Source: an uncultured Peptococcaceae bacterium
Lineage (GTDB): Bacteria > Bacillota > Peptococcia > Peptococcales > Peptococcaceae
Direction: 5' to 3'
Assembly (NCBI GenBank): GCA_937976375.1
Contig: CALJRU010000061.1
Location: 44,250 to 108,249 of the forward strand
DNA: 64,000 nt
The notes beneath the pieces were generated by a model. That model was not told where the DNA came from. It did no database searches and saw only the letters and a program-made list of their open reading frames with translations. Shown here one piece after another: positions 35,674 to 45,007 of this stretch (position 1 is its first letter; every line of letters starts with the position of its first letter). The translations under genes were made by a program, and so were the position numbers.

Positions 35674-37097
35674 CGACGGCCTCCATTATTGCCGCCTTTT
35701 TCTTTAAGGCGCTGCTCCAGCCCTTGGCGTCCTGCATTGGAACCCACGGAAGGATTCTTCATAGCATTCTTATTTTGACCGCCTGCTGGTGCCTTTGAAG
35801 CGGGCCGCTGCTGTGGATGCTGCGGCGGTTTCGCGCCAGGCGTCTTGGTTTGATGTGGACGGCTGACACGAGAAGCTGGCGTTTTCTTATTGCCACTCAG
35901 CTTGTTTGGCAAACGTTTGCCGCCAGAGCGACGCTGAACACGCTTTAGTGCATTATAAATCAAAGTCGCAATATAGAGAATCGAAAGGAGCGCCGTCAAT
36001 ACAAAGAGCCAATTGATCCCTGACTTGGCGCTGTCCTGCGCCACCAGCGGCACTTCATCAATGGCCTCATCGCCGTCGTAAATACGAATCACGCCGACCT
36101 GATCACCTTCATTGATCGGCAGCTCTGGTTTGTCAACAACAATTGAAGAATGATAATTGCCGCTTTCTCCCTGGGAAGTCGTAATCGCATAGTCTTTTGT
36201 TGCAGCAAGACGTACCGATTTTTTGCCACCAAAGTTTAAAGTCGTCACCGTTTCATCTTTTGTGATCAAATTAACCACCGATGTATTTTTAAGGCCGAGA
36301 TTGAGCGCTTCCTGCATATCTGTATAAGCATCGTCTTCGCTCTCACAGTCAATCATCGCACCAACGATGGTTCGATCGCCTTGACTAAGGCTCGCCGTCA
36401 AATTGATAGGGTCGGATGGACTCAATTTAATGCCAATGGCCTGCTGTTCCACATTTTGCATGCCATTGACGTTGGTCACCGTATCCTGGTTCATTTCACT
36501 GTCCCAGTCCAGCGTTGGCTGAATGGCCAGCTCAACATATTTTGGCAGACTGGATGCATAAGCAGCGAGAATAGCCATATCACGTGCCGTGCTTTTCTGA
36601 CCATCAGCAGAACCATACACCGATGTGAAAGTGGTATCATCCATGCCCAATTCTTTCGCTTTGGCATTCATCTTTTCAACAAAAGCATCTTCCGAACCCG
36701 CAAGGTGGTTGGCTGCAGCAATGGCTGCATCGTTGGCATTATAAATGATGATCCCTTCCAACAGATCGCTGAGATTGATCTTCTCTCCCTTACGCAGATA
36801 CAAGCGATTGCCATTGTTGGCATCTTCCGGGATTTCCGGCACCGTCACAGAATCATTCAGATTACCCTCATCGATAATAATGACCGCTGTCATCATCTGC
36901 ACCAAACTGCCTGGATCAATCGACTTATCATAATCATTGCCAAACAAAACCTGATGTGTGTCCCCATCGATCACCACATAATTGGCAGCACCAACTTCCG
37001 GCAAGTCTTCCGTCAGCACATCAGCAGATGCCGCCGTCGGCAAAAAGCTGAGGCACAGCGCCAGAACCATCAGCACTGCAATGACTCTTTTTTTCAT
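35670..37097 (-). CDS. Catalytically degenerate DD-carboxypeptidase-like membrane protein
   Basis: 475 residues. A cleavable signal (ends ASA near 25) is followed by an S11 peptidase fold: YVVIDGDTHQVLFG, then SLVQ at 64-67 where SxxK is expected, and NAN at 120-122 where SxN is expected. No KTG motif is seen; the region reads VNGMQNVEQQAIGIKLS. The second beta domain, a membrane helix (about 365-385) and a basic Pro/Gln/Lys-rich C-terminal tail of about 90 residues follow. The protein should lie outside the membrane and bind, not cut, its ligand (inference). The start at 37097 has AAGGAGTG before it; it is co-transcribed with holA. Confidence 0.8.
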   Translation of the reverse strand: MKKRVIAVLMVLALCLSFLPTAASADVLTEDLPEVGAANYVVIDGDTHQVLFGNDYDKSIDPGSLVQMMTAVIIIDEGNLNDSVTVPEIPEDANNGNRLYLRKGEKINLSDLLEGIIIYNANDAAIAAANHLAGSEDAFVEKMNAKAKELGMDDTTFTSVYGSADGQKSTARDMAILAAYASSLPKYVELAIQPTLDWDSEMNQDTVTNVNGMQNVEQQAIGIKLSPSDPINLTASLSQGDRTIVGAMIDCESEDDAYTDMQEALNLGLKNTSVVNLITKDETVTTLNFGGKKSVRLAATKDYAITTSQGESGNYHSSIVVDKPELPINEGDQVGVIRIYDGDEAIDEVPLVAQDSAKSGINWLFVLTALLSILYIATLIYNALKRVQRRSGGKRLPNKLSGNKKTPASRVSRPHQTKTPGAKPPQHPQQRPASKAPAGGQNKNAMKNPSVGSNAGRQGLEQRLKEKGGNNGGRR

Positions 37098-37158
37098 GAA
37101 ACGCTCACTCCTTGTGATCACTAAAAATGATACTCTATATTGATTCATAAAGACCGTA

Positions 37159-37187
37159 ATTATAACTATTATATACAAAATTCACAA
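37159..37187 (-). promoter_or_regulatory. Promoter of the dac-like/holA operon
   Basis: TTGTGA (37187-37182), 17 bp, TATAAT (37164-37159) on the minus strand, in an AT-rich stretch. Confidence 0.75.
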
Positions 37188-37277
37188 GACTGGCTAGTAT
37201 ATAAGCATTACAATCTGGAAATAAATCACATAAACCAACTGCCCGATCATTTATTCCAGCCATTATATACAAAAGCC

Positions 37278-37306
37278 TTGCAAAACAACGATACATCGTG
37301 TATCAT
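37278..37306 (+). promoter_or_regulatory. Promoter of tRNA-Ala
   Basis: TTGCAA (37278-37283), 17 bp, TATCAT (37301-37306), ending 13 bp before the tRNA. Confidence 0.75.
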
Positions 37307-37319
37307 AATATTCGTATCT

Positions 37320-37392
<73 letters not shown>

Positions 37393-37401
37393 TGATTTTA
37401 A

Positions 37402-37428
37402 CCTCGAGCAAAGTGCTCGAGGTTTTTT
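37402..37428 (+). terminator. Terminator of tRNA-Ala
   Basis: CCTCGAGC-AAAGT-GCTCGAGG stem-loop followed by six Ts. Confidence 0.92.
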
Positions 37429-37442
37429 ATTCGCAAAATAAG

Positions 37443-37468
37443 AAAGGAAGCTCATCGGAGCTTCCTTT
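37443..37468 (-). terminator. Terminator of the flavin oxidoreductase gene
   Basis: AAAGGAAGCTC-ATCG-GAGCTTCCTTT; the minus strand continues into Ts. It lies just after the stop codon of the gene at 37476. Confidence 0.85.
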
Positions 37469-37475
37469 TTCTGCT

Positions 37476-39422
37476 TTATATATCCAATGCTGCGTGGTAA
37501 GCGGCGTACATGGCATTGAGGATGTTGGATGGTCGTTGGCAGTCGCCGACGATGCGAACAAATGGGGCGCCATCGCGCAGAGCGTCGACGGCTTTGCTGT
37601 TGGCACGCTGACCGACAGCCATAACGATGCTGGTGCCTGGAACAAGCAGAGATTCTCCATCGGCGGTTTCACAGAGAAGGCCTTCGGCGGTAATTTCTTT
37701 ACCGGCACAGCCTGTGTGAACCTGCACATATTTGTCAACCATCTGCATGAGGATTGGACGCTGGCGAATGTTGCAGTCAACAGCAAGCGAATCACGCATT
37801 TCAACAAGATGAACCGTTTTTCCTTGCTGGCCTAAATGCACCGCCAATTCACAGCCGGCAAGGCCGCCGCCCATGACGACGACGTTGTCAGTAAGCTGAT
37901 CGCCTTTGAGGTAATAGTCATTAACGAGGATGACGGTGTTGTTCTCTTTGCCTGGCAATGGCAGGTCGATTGGCGTGGAGCCAACAGCGACGATGAGGGC
38001 ATCAGCCGCAAAATGATCGGCAAATTCCGCGGTGACTGGTGTATTCAGGCAGACTTTGACGCCTTCTTTGCGCAGGAGTGTTTCCAAGGTAACACCAAGT
38101 TCATACATTTCATATTTGAATGGGATAGCCTGTTCTTCTTTTAAAATGCCGCCCAGTTCACTGCTGGCCTCGCACAGGGTGACATCGTGGCCGCGTTGTG
38201 CAGCAACCAGCGCAGCTTCCATACCAGCCACACCGCCGCCTGCAACAAGCACGCGTTTGGCTTTTCGAGCTGGAACGATGTCCATGCCTTCGAGTTCGCG
38301 GCCAATGCGTGGGTTGACGGCACAGCGTCTGGTCTGCGTGGTTGGACGTTCAGCCATGCAGGCAAAGCAGCGCAGGCAGTGGATGATGTCTTCAGGATGG
38401 TTGGCCATGACTTTGTTTGGCAGTTCTGGATCAGCAAGCAGTGCACGCGCCATTTCCACTACATCGGCTTTACCGCTGGCGATGATGTCTTCCATCTGTG
38501 CAGGATCGTTGAGCGCACCGATGGTGGCAACAGGAACGCTGACGTGCTTTTTAATTTCAGCTGCGAGGTACACGTTGCATCCATGGTCAGAGAACATGGA
38601 TGGATGGGTCTGGAAGAAACCAAATTGGTAGGAACCTGCGGAAACATGTATCATGTCAACGAGGTCTTCCACACCTTGTGCGATGCGGCAGCCTTCCTCG
38701 AGGTCATAGCCACCTTCAAACAATTCAGAACCACTCATGCGAAATTCAATTGGGAAACCTGGACCCACAGCTTCACGCACGCTTTTCAGCACTTCGCGAG
38801 CAAAGCGCAGTCTGTTTTCCAAGCTGCCGCCATACTCATCGGTGCGATGGTTGAAATATGGCGAGAGGAATTGGTTGATCAGCCAGCTGTGCCCGCCATG
38901 AACCATCACCATTTGGAAGCCAGCGCGCTTTGCCAGCGCAGCGCGTTCGCCATAAGCTTTAACGATATCGTCGATTTGTTCTTTTGTGAGCGCTTTCACC
39001 GGAATGCCATCAGGACGTGTGCCATCGCTTGGCCCATATTGACAGAGACCCGCTTTTTTATCTTTGTCAACAAGGTAAGTGCCAGCGTACTGTCCGGAGT
39101 GAGACAATTCCACGCTTGGCACTGCACCATGACGCTTGATGCCATCGGCAAGATAGGTGAAGCCCGCCAATAGTCCTGGTGTTTGCAGATCCAAATGCAA
39201 CATGTGGGACCCATCTGTTGCTGGATGAACAACGAGTTCACTGGCCGTAACAGCTGCTGCACCACCTTTTGCGCGCAATTCATAAAAGCCCGGGGTACGT
39301 GGACCTACACCGCAATCAGCGGTAATATCTGTACTGCCCATTGGTGCCGCAAACATGCGATTGCGGAAGGTCACCTTGCCCAAGGTGATTGGACTGCATA
39401 GATGAGGAAAAGAGCGTTTCAT
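37476..39422 (-). CDS. FMN/FAD iron-sulfur enoate reductase-like oxidoreductase
   Basis: 648 residues. The N-terminal half (1-360) is an old-yellow-enzyme FMN barrel (NRMFAAPMGS, ELSHSGQYAG, HGGHSWLINQFLSPYFNHRTDEYGGS split across the active site). It is followed by a Cys cluster for an iron-sulfur centre (CLRCFACM ... RRCAVNP) and by an FAD/NAD(P) domain with GGGVAGMEAA and GGGLAGCELA. This is the layout of 2,4-dienoyl-CoA reductase, 2-enoate reductase and BaiCD-type enzymes; substrate not determinable here. It should use NAD(P)H to reduce an activated C=C bond. The Cys spacing C-x2-C-x2-C-x11-C should be checked against the family. Confidence 0.9.
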   Translation of the reverse strand: MKRSFPHLCSPITLGKVTFRNRMFAAPMGSTDITADCGVGPRTPGFYELRAKGGAAAVTASELVVHPATDGSHMLHLDLQTPGLLAGFTYLADGIKRHGAVPSVELSHSGQYAGTYLVDKDKKAGLCQYGPSDGTRPDGIPVKALTKEQIDDIVKAYGERAALAKRAGFQMVMVHGGHSWLINQFLSPYFNHRTDEYGGSLENRLRFAREVLKSVREAVGPGFPIEFRMSGSELFEGGYDLEEGCRIAQGVEDLVDMIHVSAGSYQFGFFQTHPSMFSDHGCNVYLAAEIKKHVSVPVATIGALNDPAQMEDIIASGKADVVEMARALLADPELPNKVMANHPEDIIHCLRCFACMAERPTTQTRRCAVNPRIGRELEGMDIVPARKAKRVLVAGGGVAGMEAALVAAQRGHDVTLCEASSELGGILKEEQAIPFKYEMYELGVTLETLLRKEGVKVCLNTPVTAEFADHFAADALIVAVGSTPIDLPLPGKENNTVILVNDYYLKGDQLTDNVVVMGGGLAGCELAVHLGQQGKTVHLVEMRDSLAVDCNIRQRPILMQMVDKYVQVHTGCAGKEITAEGLLCETADGESLLVPGTSIVMAVGQRANSKAVDALRDGAPFVRIVGDCQRPSNILNAMYAAYHAALDI

Positions 39423-39536
39423 AAAAAGACCTCCGTATATTGATATTATTTTTCATTCTCATTACTTTTATTTTAGAAAATGATTCTTAGGTCCGTCAAT
39501 TCCCTGGGACATAGTATTTATAAATAACCTGTCATT

Positions 39537-39580
39537 AAAAAAACACAGGTCCTGATTCCAAGTTGAAATCAGGACCTGTG
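39537..39580 (-). terminator. Terminator of the envelope cluster (39609-44716)
   Basis: On the minus strand CACAGGTCCTGATT (39580-39567) pairs with its exact complement (39557-39544), followed by seven Ts. Confidence 0.9.
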
Positions 39581-39608
39581 CCATCATTTCATATGCTGTG
39601 AAGTCTGA

Positions 39609-39821
39609 TTATTTGTAAAGGCGAGCAAGTTTCTTTGCCTGCTTTTTAGCCAGACGACGTGCCTTTGCACTCTTGAAGAAGGTTACAACTACGGTTGCAC
39701 CAATAAGGCCAAGTACAGCACAAATGGCTTTCTGTACAGTGTCATAGCTTTGAGCTGCAACAGCTTCATCCATGATCAGAACTGCATCATCATCATAAGA
39801 GAATTTTTCGTTTTGTTTCAT
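39609..39821 (-). CDS. Small single-pass membrane protein
   Basis: 70 residues. An acidic N-terminus, one hydrophobic helix (about 32-50: AICAVLGLIGATVVVTFF), and a strongly basic C-terminal tail (KSAKARRLAKKQAKKLARLYK in part). The positive-inside rule puts the tail in the cytoplasm. It has a ribosome site (AAGGAGGA) and ends just before a strong terminator. Function unknown. Confidence 0.7.
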   Translation of the reverse strand: MKQNEKFSYDDDAVLIMDEAVAAQSYDTVQKAICAVLGLIGATVVVTFFKSAKARRLAKKQAKKLARLYK

Positions 39822-39860
39822 ATTTACATCCTCCTTAATATTTATTGACCATCAACTAAA

Positions 39861-40427
39861 TTAGTTCATGGTTACATACTGTGAAGATACCCAGCCAGTC
39901 TGCCCATCAGACGTTTGAACCTGATACATGCCATTGCTTTCACCAATAATGGTCAAAGAAGCGCCATTGTTCAGGCTGCCGATAATGTTGCTGTCGGTGC
40001 TGTCTGATGCACGCAAATTCAATCCAGAGCCGCCAGTCGCTACCGTACCAGTACCCATCGCATTAGCGGTATTCTGACTGCTGCTTGAATTGCTGTCACT
40101 GGTCGATGAACTGTTTTTATCATCGCTGGAAGTTGTTTTATCAGTATTCTTGCTGCTATCACTATCCGAAGAACTGTCGCTGGACTTATCTGTAGAATCG
40201 CTGTTTTCATCAGCGACAACATCTTTCGCTGCTTCTTTTGCCGCTTCGTCTTCTTCCTTCTGCTTAGCCTGTTCTTCCTCAACAGTTGTCCGACTTTCAG
40301 TCGTTGCAGATGAAGCAGTGTCATCACTCGAGGTGAAGAAGCCACCAATCAGACCAATCAGCAGGCCCAGCACCGCACCCAATACGACAGCACCCAGAAT
40401 CGCAATAAGGATGTTTTTCTTTGTCAT
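39861..40427 (-). CDS. Membrane-anchored SH3b protein with Ser/Asp-rich stalk
   Basis: 188 residues. A glycine-rich N-terminal membrane helix (about 7-30), a coiled acidic stretch, a low-complexity Ser/Asp/Lys/Thr region (about 70-120) and a C-terminal bacterial SH3 domain (about 128-188: GLNLRASDSTDSNIIGSLNNG ... GWVSSQYVTMN, part shown). SH3b domains usually bind cell-wall peptides. The stalk would carry the domain across the wall. It lies 24 bp after tagO on the same strand, fitting a wall-associated role. Confidence 0.82.
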   Translation of the reverse strand: MTKKNILIAILGAVVLGAVLGLLIGLIGGFFTSSDDTASSATTESRTTVEEEQAKQKEEDEAAKEAAKDVVADENSDSTDKSSDSSSDSDSSKNTDKTTSSDDKNSSSTSDSNSSSSQNTANAMGTGTVATGGSGLNLRASDSTDSNIIGSLNNGASLTIIGESNGMYQVQTSDGQTGWVSSQYVTMN

Positions 40428-40451
40428 CTCAATGATTCGCTCCTTTATGAA

Positions 40452-41492
40452 TTACTTTTGTTTGTCCTTTTTTGTGGCACTACCAAGAATGCCGATCTTA
40501 TTCGCTCCGATCAACAACACAGTGACCACCAGAACAACGACCACAAAACCGCGCTCACTGGTCAGCTCGTTGACTATGATGGCACACACCGACAGGCAAA
40601 TGCTAATGGCATAAATTAACAGCACCGTATTTCGATGACTCAGGCCACGTGCCATCAGACGATGATGCAAATGCGCCTTGTCGGCTTCAAAGATTGGCTT
40701 ATTTGCCATCATTCTCCTCAAAATGGCAAACAGCGTATCAAAGATCGGAATCCCCAATGCGAGGATCGGAATAAACACAGAAACAAAAGTTACACCTTTC
40801 GCTGTGCCCATAATGGACAAGACAGCCAATGTGTATCCCAAAAACATGGATCCAGTGTCTCCCATAAAGATGGAGGCCGGATGAAAATTGTAAATGAGGA
40901 AGCCTAAGCAGGCACCTAGCAAAGTGAAACACAACACCGCGATATTTCCAGTGCTGTTTAACAATGCGCAGATGGCCAATGTTGCAGCACTGATGCCGCT
41001 GACCCCTGCAGCCAAGCCATCAAGCCCATCAATCAGGTTAACGGCATTGATGATGGCAACAATCCAAATGACACTAACCGGCACACTGAGCACGTTCAAT
41101 GTTGTCATAGCCGCATCACCAAACATACTCGTTACAAAGTCAATGCGAATACCACCAAATGTCACAATGCATGCCGCAATGATCTGTCCCAGCAGCTTTA
41201 ATTTTGCCGGCATATCGGTGACATCATCAACAATCCCAACAAAAACCAGCATTGTTGCGCCAAGGAAAAAAGCCAGCAAAGCCTGCGAAAACGGATAGAA
41301 GGTAAAGACCACCAACCAAAAAGCAGCGTATATTGCCAGGCCACCCATCCGCGGCATCACCTTATGATGCACTTTACGCGCGTTAGGTTTGTCTACTGCA
41401 CCAATATGCACAGCCAGCAGTTTTACAATCGGCACAAAAAAGGTTGTCAGCACAAAGGCGCAGACGGTTACTAACAGCAACTCCTTAACCAC
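40452..41492 (-). CDS. tagO: Undecaprenyl-phosphate GlcNAc/sugar-1-phosphate transferase (TagO/WecA family)
   Basis: 346 residues with about eleven membrane helices. It loads the first sugar-phosphate onto undecaprenyl phosphate for secondary wall polymers or teichoic acid. The family motifs are visible: KVMPRMGGLAIY, GIVDDVTDMPAKLKLLGQ (DDxxD/N site), NAVNLIDGLDGLAAG and HPASIFMGDTGSMFLGY, and the cytoplasmic HLHHRLMARGLSH. It lies downstream of csaB. Confidence 0.92.
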   Translation of the reverse strand: MVKELLLVTVCAFVLTTFFVPIVKLLAVHIGAVDKPNARKVHHKVMPRMGGLAIYAAFWLVVFTFYPFSQALLAFFLGATMLVFVGIVDDVTDMPAKLKLLGQIIAACIVTFGGIRIDFVTSMFGDAAMTTLNVLSVPVSVIWIVAIINAVNLIDGLDGLAAGVSGISAATLAICALLNSTGNIAVLCFTLLGACLGFLIYNFHPASIFMGDTGSMFLGYTLAVLSIMGTAKGVTFVSVFIPILALGIPIFDTLFAILRRMMANKPIFEADKAHLHHRLMARGLSHRNTVLLIYAISICLSVCAIIVNELTSERGFVVVVLVVTVLLIGANKIGILGSATKKDKQK

Positions 41493-41579
41493 ACGATCAC
41501 TTCCATATATAATAATAAACTATTACTCACTCTTTACTATTGTAAAGAGCATAATCGCGAATTTCAAGCATAATCTGCA

Positions 41580-42671
41580 TCAATGATGCAAGAGAATTTC
41601 ATGGCAGTTGTTCGCAGGGGTATGACAGAGCCGCTTCAACGTCCGTACACGATGTGCAACTTCAGGCTTAACCTCATTGAAGCAGGATGTTGCCGTGTCA
41701 ATCAACAGTTTTTCCGTCACCGCATTCAAAGCGACACAATGTGGATTGTGGATCATTTTCATAAAAGAATCCACCTTCGGATCATAGCTGATCGCCATGA
41801 CCTGCTTATCCAAAGCAGCCCCAATGATGAGAGCATGTAGACGCATGCCAACGACAATCGCTGCATTATCAAAAATGGAAAACAGCGTTGGCGTGTCATA
41901 GGCATCAGCAATCACAAAAGAATCGCCGCGCATATGAGCATCCACAGCCCGGGCAAGAACATCATCCTGATCGACATGCATTGCCAAAAGTCCAACGGCA
42001 TAGCCTTGATCGTAAAGATAATCGCCCAAAGCAGCAAATTCGTGAACCAGATCTTTTCCGCCCCAATCGCGCAGCGCCATCAAAGCCAGAGGGCGCTTGC
42101 CATCATAGCCAAGCTTTTCCAAGAGAACATGTCCCTGCTGGGTATCCACCACATCATTGTCGATACCCAGCACAGGATCTGGCGCAACCTGAATTGGTGC
42201 TTTCACACCGCACTCACGAAGCAAAGCATGGGATTCATCATCACGCACATAAATGGCGCGTGCATGATTGAAGGCACATTTGGTTAAAAAGCGATTGCGT
42301 CGTCCAACAAGCGGCCCCAACCCTTGCCCATAAATAACAACGGGCTTGCGCTGTAAAAGCGCCATAAAAATGACACCCAAGTAATAGAGGCAGCTGTTTT
42401 TACTCGTCACATCTTGGATCAAACTTCCTCCACCACTCACCAGAAGATCGGCATGGCGCAATGTGCGCCAAATGCTGCCGATTTTCCAACGGTCTGCGGC
42501 AGCAACACCGTAGACCCTCTCTGTCAGTGCCGGATCATTAGACAGCACTGTGATGCTGCAGTCGGGCATTTCCTGACGCAAAGCTTCAATAATGGCGTAG
42601 CACACCGCATCGTCACCGGCATTTTGAAAACCATAATAGCCACTCATGACAATTTTCGGGTTCATATCCAT
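41580..42671 (-). CDS. csaB: Polysaccharide pyruvyl transferase CsaB
   Basis: 363 residues. It adds ketal pyruvate to secondary cell-wall polymer, the ligand of SLH-domain surface proteins. The N-terminal GYYGFQNAGDDAVCYAIIEAL, LLVSGGGSLIQDVTSKNS, and VVGMRLHALIIGA match the family. ATG 42671 follows GAGGAG by ten bases. Its presence implies SLH-anchored surface proteins elsewhere in the genome. Confidence 0.93.
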   Translation of the reverse strand: MDMNPKIVMSGYYGFQNAGDDAVCYAIIEALRQEMPDCSITVLSNDPALTERVYGVAAADRWKIGSIWRTLRHADLLVSGGGSLIQDVTSKNSCLYYLGVIFMALLQRKPVVIYGQGLGPLVGRRNRFLTKCAFNHARAIYVRDDESHALLRECGVKAPIQVAPDPVLGIDNDVVDTQQGHVLLEKLGYDGKRPLALMALRDWGGKDLVHEFAALGDYLYDQGYAVGLLAMHVDQDDVLARAVDAHMRGDSFVIADAYDTPTLFSIFDNAAIVVGMRLHALIIGAALDKQVMAISYDPKVDSFMKMIHNPHCVALNAVTEKLLIDTATSCFNEVKPEVAHRVRTLKRLCHTPANNCHEILLHH

Positions 42672-42691
42672 TCCATCAACTCTCCTCGTTG

Positions 42692-44716
42692 TTATGCTTC
42701 TCGTTTGGCCAATTTATCTGTGGCCCAATAAAAAATTCGGATACACAATTTTACCACCAATACCACGATCAACGCCACAATAATGCCCAGAATCAACCCA
42801 TTGAGACTGCGCTGAAGTGCAATCAGCAACGGTGTATGAATGTGCGCATAGGTGTTGACCAGGGAAATCTGTCCAATAACCAATGGAATGGTCAATACCC
42901 ACAGCACGCGGCGTTTGGCGGCATACATCAAGTACAAGATGGTTGCCGGATAACCGATGAGAAATTCTTTGCTGCGAGGACGTACTCCCATGGTATCATT
43001 TAAGAATTGACGCATTGTTGCTTCAACACCTGAGATTTCACCGCTTTCATTGCCAGTACGTGACAGATAAATCATCAATGCCACAGCAATGACCGCAAAA
43101 ACAATCGCCCATTTATAATCCAGCGCTTTGTTGAGCAGCGATTTGCAAAGCGTCAGTGGTTTCTTGTCGCGTACAATGTAAAGAACAAAAGGTACAACAA
43201 TAATAGGAATTACATGTGCAATCTTTACACCGATAAAGGAGCTTAATTTGAGCATAAACGCTTTATCGCTCAGCACACCAACCATCAATACGGCACCAAT
43301 GAAGCTGACCGCACACAAGGCAAGCAGCCTGCCAATGGATTGCACAAAGGTGAGATCTTTTTTCGGCGGCAGGAACCTCAGACACGATAAGATTGGGAAT
43401 TCTATGACGCTCGCCAGCGCCATCAACTGCATGGCCAATGTTTGATTAACCATATACATGCCAATCCAGGCAATCAACGAAAGAACGAAACCGGCCAAAG
43501 CGATGCGGCGGAACCCAATTTCCATCAGCATCAGCATAAAGCCCGCACAGATCCCAACGCCAACAAGCAAGCGTACAGCGGCCGGAATATCCAGCGATGG
43601 CATTTGCTGCACATCACCGCCAACATTAAAACCACTGTCCTGCAGTTGCGTATGGATGGCATCTAAATAGGCCATATTGGTGTCGTAATAGGTCCCTGGC
43701 ATATCAATGCTGAAGAAGCGCACCAACAATGCACGCATATTACGTTCACGCGCAGCCAGATCCCAGCGGTCCAGCGCTTCAGTAATGCCAGCGTCCATTG
43801 ATTCGCCTGTTTCGCCTTCAAACTTGCTCATTTCATCATTCGAAATGGTATGCAGACGCACCACATCTTTATCGGCTAAATTGGCAAGGGTATTAAAGCC
43901 TTCCTGTGGATTAAATTCGATCTGTCCCAGAGGCGCAACAATGTTGCCATTGTCATCGAGCAAGAGTTGATAAAACTCTTCAATTTTATCTGGGTCTGGA
44001 TAGCCAGGAATATATTTATCATTAAACATCAGCATGCAGAGGTTTGGCACCGATTTGATATCATTTGCCAGCATTTCCAGCGATTCATCACTTGGCTCTT
44101 CCCAGCTGCTGACCTGTGCAATGATATCAAAACCTGCATTGGCAACGGTGTTCATCCATTCTTGATCAAAGCCAACGCCGATGCTGGCAAATGATAATTG
44201 TGCTTTATTTTGGGTGCTCTGAGTGGCTTCAATGCTCGTTGGCACAGCAACAACACCCAACTCGCCGTCATCATAAGCGACTGCCCCTCGAACTTTTGCA
44301 GGCACTTCGCGAAGCACCTGGTCGCGCCAGTTATCATCGGTGACAACCAGATAATAATTGGTTTCATTTATTGGCAAATCTGCCGGCAGACGATCCGCCA
44401 CACTCAAGGTCAGCACGTCTGCGCCTTGTGCGATCGTCAACGCCCCAGCGTTTTCCAAGCTGGCAATGGTGCTTTCCTTAAAGAGCACCTGACTGATTCC
44501 TTTATCCTTTAGCGTCTCAAGCATAAGATCTATGCTTTTCCCATTGGCATTTGCCAAAGAACGGATATCAGACTCATTTACAGAAAGATTGACATTCTTA
44601 TAGCTTTGTTCTGCCTGCACGCGTACCACGCCCACATAAATAGAACATACAATAGCTATCAGCACGAGCACCGCAGCGCAGCGCTTCATGATCTGATAAA
44701 AATGTTGCAACTTCAT
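42692..44716 (-). CDS. DUF5693 family membrane protein
   Basis: 674 residues. One N-terminal membrane helix (about 11-34), a large extracytoplasmic domain (about 35-375) resembling a polysaccharide-deacetylase-like barrel, then about nine hydrophobic helices. The layout and position directly before csaB match the DUF5693 family, whose function is unknown but which tracks with CsaB and SLH proteins. ATG 44716 is chosen over two TTG codons because GGAGG lies eight bases before it. Confidence 0.82.
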   Translation of the reverse strand: MKLQHFYQIMKRCAAVLVLIAIVCSIYVGVVRVQAEQSYKNVNLSVNESDIRSLANANGKSIDLMLETLKDKGISQVLFKESTIASLENAGALTIAQGADVLTLSVADRLPADLPINETNYYLVVTDDNWRDQVLREVPAKVRGAVAYDDGELGVVAVPTSIEATQSTQNKAQLSFASIGVGFDQEWMNTVANAGFDIIAQVSSWEEPSDESLEMLANDIKSVPNLCMLMFNDKYIPGYPDPDKIEEFYQLLLDDNGNIVAPLGQIEFNPQEGFNTLANLADKDVVRLHTISNDEMSKFEGETGESMDAGITEALDRWDLAARERNMRALLVRFFSIDMPGTYYDTNMAYLDAIHTQLQDSGFNVGGDVQQMPSLDIPAAVRLLVGVGICAGFMLMLMEIGFRRIALAGFVLSLIAWIGMYMVNQTLAMQLMALASVIEFPILSCLRFLPPKKDLTFVQSIGRLLALCAVSFIGAVLMVGVLSDKAFMLKLSSFIGVKIAHVIPIIVVPFVLYIVRDKKPLTLCKSLLNKALDYKWAIVFAVIAVALMIYLSRTGNESGEISGVEATMRQFLNDTMGVRPRSKEFLIGYPATILYLMYAAKRRVLWVLTIPLVIGQISLVNTYAHIHTPLLIALQRSLNGLILGIIVALIVVLVVKLCIRIFYWATDKLAKREA

Positions 44717-44962
44717 CAACAATTCCTCCAGGATCTTTTCATAGTGATTACGTCCAGTATACTCTAAACAACGGATTTTTCCTATACTTTCCCTCTAAAT
44801 GCCAAGTCATTTTCTCCAAAACTCCATAACTCTGTTGGCCTGTCACCAAATGTCAACATGCTTTTCGTTGTTGGTTTCATGCACAAAGAATAAAAAAGTG
44901 AGTCTGCACCTCCAATTATATATAGAAACCCTCGCCACAATCTGTTAAAATAATAGATACCT

Positions 44963-44980
44963 GATAAGGTTACCATTATC
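44963..44980 (+). promoter_or_regulatory. Possible Rrf2 operator
   Basis: GATAAGGTTACCATTATC is an imperfect inverted repeat (GATAA/TTATC around GGTTACC) about 30 bp before the Rrf2 start codon. Autoregulation is common in this family. The rest of 44717-45007 shows no gene. Confidence 0.35.
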
Positions 44981-45007
44981 CTAACAATTTATAAGGAGGC
45001 GGCTTTC

